Part shown: positions 32,692 through 35,736 of the stretch, one piece after another
Layout of the letters: each line of letters opens with the position of its first letter
Numbering within the stretch: the stretch's first letter is position 1
NCBI GenBank assembly: GCA_024228355.1
Contig: JAAETN010000069.1
Location: 1 to 35,736 of the forward strand
From: Maribacter sp.
Lineage (GTDB): Bacteria; Bacteroidota; Bacteroidia; Flavobacteriales; Flavobacteriaceae
DNA: 35,736 nucleotides
Direction: 5' to 3'
Translations under genes and position numbers: made by a program
The notes under the pieces: model-generated
What the model was told of the DNA's origin: nothing
The model's database searches: none
The model's input: the letters and a program-made list of their open reading frames with translations, nothing else

Positions 32692-33123
32692 ATGTTTTCA
32701 AATTCCTCTAAGTATGCACTTAAGGCTGTACTGTATTTAGCAGTATATTCAAGTGAATCAAATAAAATATTGGCGAAGAACATTAGTGAGCCCATTAATG
32801 TTCCCCAAGCTTATATCGCAAAATTATTACAGGAGCTTTCTAGACATAATATTGTTTCTTCCACCCGGGGTCCTAACGGAGGATTTTACATAAACGCTCA
32901 AAATAGGGAAATACCATTGATTGATATTGTGAGCGTCATTGATGGCGCTAACAGGTTAAACTCTTGCCTTTTGAGTGTGCAAAATTGTAATAACGAAAAG
33001 CCTTGTCCGCTTCATAGTTTTGCCGATCCTTTTAGGACCGACCTGATAAATAATCTTAAAAAGAACACAATCGGGGATATGGCGAAAGATATAGAATCGG
33101 GGAAATCATTCTTGCCCTTGTAA
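32692..33123 (+). CDS. Rrf2-family regulator with three cysteines (NsrR-like)
   Basis: This 143-aa regulator has an N-terminal winged helix (SSKYALKAVLYLA, then VPQAYIAKLLQELSRHNIV and the wing STRGPNGGFYI) and a cluster Cys92-x6-Cys99-x5-Cys105. Three Cys in this place bind an Fe-S cluster in IscR and NsrR. The spacing C-x6-C-x5-C differs slightly from the patterns I recall for IscR (x5, x5) and Bacillus NsrR (x7, x5). As it is divergent from the nos operon, it is probably an NO- or redox-responsive regulator of nos, not of Fe-S assembly; no isc or suf genes are near. Confidence 0.9.
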   Translation: MFSNSSKYALKAVLYLAVYSSESNKILAKNISEPINVPQAYIAKLLQELSRHNIVSSTRGPNGGFYINAQNREIPLIDIVSVIDGANRLNSCLLSVQNCNNEKPCPLHSFADPFRTDLINNLKKNTIGDMAKDIESGKSFLPL

Positions 33124-33144
33124 ATTATATCCTTGCTTCAATTC

Positions 33145-33178
33145 GGTAAAAAGTGTAACTTTCTCTTAGATTTTTACC
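33145..33178. repeat. Inverted repeat before the Gfo/Idh gene
   Basis: GGTAAAAA (33145-33152) and TTTTTACC (33171-33178) form a perfect 8-bp inverted repeat, 18 nt apart, in the 73-nt gap after the Rrf2 gene. TAGATTTT (33167-33174), a weak -7-like sequence, overlaps the second arm. It could be an operator or a long-loop stem. Confidence 0.3.
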
Positions 33179-33196
33179 AACAATTAAATCCGAATT

Positions 33197-34588
33197 ATGG
33201 ACAAAGGCAAAACCAGAAGGTCATTTCTAAAAAAAGCAACATTAGGTTCCGCTGCAATAACATCAGCTCCCTACGTTCTTGCTTCTACTAACCAGCAAAA
33301 ATTAACGCTATCAAGAGACTATTTCAATCAGAAATATACGTCTAACAATCACATAAACCTTGGATTGATCGGGTCGGGAATACAAGGCATTTATGATACA
33401 ACTGCTGCTTTGAAAGTTGATGGCGTAAAATTAGTTGCCGTTTGTGATCTTTATACAGGAAGATTGGATCGTGCTAAGGAACTTTGGGGTGATGATATTG
33501 CGGTAACAAAAGATTATCGAGAATTATTGGATCGAAAAGATATTGATGCGGTAATTGTGGCCACACCAGATCACTGGCACAAGAAAATTACGATTGATGC
33601 CATGAAAGCCGGTAAAGCCGTCTACTGTGAAAAACCCATGGTGCAAAATTTTATGGAAGGTCATGAAATAATAAAAGTCCAAAAACAGACTGGGGCGGTT
33701 TGTCAAGTAGGGAGCCAGGGAATGTCTTCGCTCGGAAATGAAAAAGCAAAACAATTATATGAAGATGGCGCAATTGGTGAAATTGTGATGCTCGATTTTT
33801 ACAACGATCGTTATTCTGCAGAAGGAGCATGGCAGTACCCGATTCCACCAGATGCAAATCCTGAAACTGTGGATTATGATACCTTTTTAGGATCTGCACC
33901 GAAAGTACCTTACGAGTTAAAACGATTTTTCAGGTGGAGGAATTATCAAGATTATGGGACCGGTGTTGCAGGCGATCTTTTCGTACATGCCTTTTCTACC
34001 CTAAACCATGTCATAAGTTCTCATGGCCCAAACCGGGCATTGGCAACTGGCGGACTGAGATACTGGAAAGACGGCCGTGATGTACCTGATGTAAGTATAA
34101 CACTGTACGATTATCCCAAGACCAATACCCATGCTGCGTTCAACGCCTCATTTCGTATAAATTTTATCGCTGGTAGTGGCGGGGGTGGGGGCTTTAAACT
34201 AATTGGGACAGAAGGTGAAATGGTAATTGGCCAGAATACTGTGAAAGTGGTCCGTTCTAAATTAGGAATGGTGCCAGGGGGATATTCCATGATTGCCTAT
34301 ACCGAGGCTACCCAAGAAAAAATTAGGAAAGGATATGCTTCCCAAAACCTAGAAAGCAGAACGTCTAACCTTAATACAGGAGAAACTATCTGGGAAGCCC
34401 CGAAAAATTATAAAGGAGGCCATTATGATCATTTTTACAATTTTTTCCAGAGTATACGAAATAAGAAAACAGTCATCCAGGATCCGACTTTTGGCTTAAG
34501 GGCGGCAGGAGCTGCCTTACTTGCCAATGAAAGCTACTATCAAAACAAACCGATAAGTTGGAATCCAGATGCCATGAAATTATTGTAA
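33197..34588 (+). CDS. Tat-exported Gfo/Idh/MocA-family oxidoreductase
   Basis: This 463-aa protein carries a twin-arginine signal (KTRRSFLKKA, then SAAITSAPYVLA), so it is exported folded with its cofactor. The Rossmann domain (about 50-170) shows GLIGSGIQGIYDT and VDGVKLVAVCDLYTGR, and the family motif CEKPM holds the Glu-Lys-Pro that contacts nicotinamide. The C-terminal alpha/beta domain follows from about residue 180. Such exported enzymes are frequent in Bacteroidota and act on sugars or glycosides, but the substrate is not evident. The PIG-L deacetylase gene follows after 9 nt, suggesting a shared carbohydrate role. Confidence 0.93.
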   Translation: MDKGKTRRSFLKKATLGSAAITSAPYVLASTNQQKLTLSRDYFNQKYTSNNHINLGLIGSGIQGIYDTTAALKVDGVKLVAVCDLYTGRLDRAKELWGDDIAVTKDYRELLDRKDIDAVIVATPDHWHKKITIDAMKAGKAVYCEKPMVQNFMEGHEIIKVQKQTGAVCQVGSQGMSSLGNEKAKQLYEDGAIGEIVMLDFYNDRYSAEGAWQYPIPPDANPETVDYDTFLGSAPKVPYELKRFFRWRNYQDYGTGVAGDLFVHAFSTLNHVISSHGPNRALATGGLRYWKDGRDVPDVSITLYDYPKTNTHAAFNASFRINFIAGSGGGGGFKLIGTEGEMVIGQNTVKVVRSKLGMVPGGYSMIAYTEATQEKIRKGYASQNLESRTSNLNTGETIWEAPKNYKGGHYDHFYNFFQSIRNKKTVIQDPTFGLRAAGAALLANESYYQNKPISWNPDAMKLL

Positions 34589-34597
34589 GCCTAAAAT

Positions 34598-35479
34598 ATG
34601 AAAAGAACAACCTTTTTCCTTTGCCTACTGATTTTGCCTTTTTTCAATTATTCGCAGTCCAACCCTCTGAATATTGTGGTTATAGGAGCACATCCTGATG
34701 ACTGCGATATTGATGCTGGAGGCACTGCTATCCTATTTTCGAAAATGGGTCATAATGTGAAATTTGTTTCACTTACTAATGGTGATGCAGGTCATTATAA
34801 CATGGGCGGTGGTGAGCTTGCTAAAGTCAGGATTGCCGAGGCAAAAGAGGCCGGTAAAAGATTTGGGGTTGAATATGTGGTCCTTGATAATCACGATGGC
34901 GAATTAATGCCAACCTTGGCAAATAGATTAAAGATTATTCGCGAAATTAGAAAATGGGATGCCGATATCGTAATCGCCCCAAGACCAAATGATTATCACC
35001 CGGACCATAGATATACTGGAATACTTGTTCAAGATGCAGCATTTATGGTCATAGTCCCCAATATTGCTCCAGAAGTTCCTGCACTAAATAAAAACCCTGT
35101 TTTCTTATATTGTGAGGACAAATTTCAAAGACCAAATCCGTTTGAACCAGATATTGCAATAAACATTGATTCTGTTTTTGATCAAAAGATATATGCCATA
35201 TCCGCACATGAATCGCAGTTTTTTGATTGGCTTCCTTGGCTTTCAGGTAATTTGGACAATGTACCCAAAATGGAAAATGAGCGTTTGGAAATGCTTGCTA
35301 ACTGGCGTTATAAACCTCTAGATAAAAAAACAATTGAATGTCTGGAAAAATGGTATGGTGAAAAAAAAGCATCAATGACCAAACATGCCGAAATATTTGA
35401 AATTTGTGAATATGGTTCACAACCATCAGCTGAAGAGATACTTAGATTATTTCCTATGCTCCCAAAAATGACTGATTAA
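34598..35479 (+). CDS. PIG-L/LmbE-family deacetylase, secreted
   Basis: This 293-aa zinc-dependent deacetylase relative has a signal peptide (about residues 1-20, ending YSQS), the metal and catalytic motif AHPDDCDID (His32, Asp34, Asp35), GDAGHYNMGG, and the second metal site PNDYHPDHRYTG. Family members remove acetyl groups from N-acetylglucosamine-type substrates (PIG-L, MshB, BshB). Being exported and paired with the Gfo/Idh enzyme, it is more likely to act on an external or periplasmic sugar than in thiol synthesis. Substrate unknown. Confidence 0.93.
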   Translation: MKRTTFFLCLLILPFFNYSQSNPLNIVVIGAHPDDCDIDAGGTAILFSKMGHNVKFVSLTNGDAGHYNMGGGELAKVRIAEAKEAGKRFGVEYVVLDNHDGELMPTLANRLKIIREIRKWDADIVIAPRPNDYHPDHRYTGILVQDAAFMVIVPNIAPEVPALNKNPVFLYCEDKFQRPNPFEPDIAINIDSVFDQKIYAISAHESQFFDWLPWLSGNLDNVPKMENERLEMLANWRYKPLDKKTIECLEKWYGEKKASMTKHAEIFEICEYGSQPSAEEILRLFPMLPKMTD

Positions 35480-35483
35480 ATAC

Positions 35484-35512
35484 AAAAAAAGGGAAGCCAA
35501 AACCGGCTTCCC
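35484..35512 (-). terminator. Intrinsic terminator of the stress-protein gene
   Basis: GGGAAGCC (35491-35498), a 6-nt loop and GGCTTCCC (35505-35512) form a perfect 8-bp stem. On the minus strand it is followed by a T7 tract (35490-35484), so it ends the gene at 35547-35736. On the plus strand there is no T-tract, though the hairpin may slow read-through from the deacetylase gene. Confidence 0.85.
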
Positions 35513-35546
35513 CTCTAAACATCAATTTAACATAAATAATTGACAA

Positions 35547-35736
35547 CTAAATCTTAAAAGTCACTACTGGTACATTAGAGTGATTTGCAATATCTTCACC
35601 TATACTTCCCATAAAAAAGTGGGATAATCCTTTTCTACCATGGGTAGGAATACCAATGATATCCGCATTGATTTTCTCGCCATAATTGAGAATTCCCTTT
35701 TCAATACTGTAATCATTATGAATCTCAACTTCCAAA
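35547..35736 (-). CDS. Universal stress protein, C-terminal part (5' end beyond window)
   Basis: Only the last 62 or so codons are present. They show INADIIGIPTHGRKG then FFMGSIGEDIANHSNVPVV, the C-terminal nucleotide-binding region of UspA proteins (x-x2-G-x9-G-S), with Pro in place of the first Gly. The sequence ends normally, followed by a strong terminator. It is a second Usp gene, separate from the tandem one at 11656-12558. Confidence 0.88.
   Translation of the reverse strand, partial: LEVEIHNDYSIEKGILNYGEKINADIIGIPTHGRKGLSHFFMGSIGEDIANHSNVPVVTFKI

Noticed and set aside
1-35736. CRISPR arrays, tRNA genes, insertion sequences and phage genes
   Set aside because: No spaced repeat arrays, cloverleaf sequences, transposase motifs or terminal repeats were seen on reading both strands.

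Overview
The window is a chromosomal segment from a member of the Bacteroidota, most likely a marine or soil Flavobacteriaceae. The reasons are the low GC, promoters of the TTG / TAnnTTTG type, few Shine-Dalgarno sites, the ccoNO gene fusion, the order of the nos genes and the long urocanase. I see no tRNA, rRNA, insertion sequence, phage gene or CRISPR array. No gene-free stretch exceeds 300 bases; the longest, 9679-9957, holds a probable small RNA.

Layout. 1-1018 (minus): a small lipoprotein and ruvC (3' end cut by the window edge). 1145-1660: a DUF456-type membrane protein. 1727-8511: a LysR regulator divergent from a complete histidine-utilisation operon, hutH-hutI-hutU-hutG, which takes histidine to glutamate and formamide. 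8521-9678 (minus): homogentisate dioxygenase, meeting hutG tail to tail. 9802-9896 (minus): a candidate three-hairpin small RNA. 9958-11232 (minus): type II NADH dehydrogenase. 11453-13413: a 60-aa membrane peptide, a two-domain universal stress protein and an FNR-like regulator. 13530-22168: the whole cbb3 oxidase locus (ccoI, ccoS, ccoNO, ccoQ, ccoP, ccoG, ccoH and a TauE/SafE-type membrane protein). 22325-24004: a CoA-transferase family enzyme and a group 3 truncated haemoglobin. 32567-24011 (minus): a clade II nitrous-oxide reductase operon (lipoprotein cytochrome c, FAS1 lipoprotein, nosZ, a membrane protein at the nosB position, nosL, cupin, nosD, nosF, nosY and a haem-copper-oxidase-like membrane protein). 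32692-33123: an Rrf2/NsrR-like regulator, divergent. 33197-35479: a Tat-exported Gfo/Idh oxidoreductase and a PIG-L/LmbE deacetylase. 35547-35736: the end of another universal stress protein.

How it fits together. The middle 24 kb is a low-oxygen respiration block: high-affinity oxygen reduction (cbb3), N2O reduction (nos), NO/O2 binding (truncated haemoglobin), NADH entry (NDH-2) and two probable redox or NO sensors (FNR-like and Rrf2). The strongest new observation is a shared promoter layout: an FNR-type palindrome TGAY-N4-RTCA, exactly 23 nt, then a -7 element close to TAnnTTTG. It occurs in front of ccoI, ccoS, the stress protein, the nos operon and the Rrf2 gene, the last two served by one box read in both directions. 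In each case the inferred transcription start lies about 17-22 nt before the start codon. This ties the block into one predicted regulon, with the FNR-like protein encoded at 12712-13413 as the obvious candidate activator.
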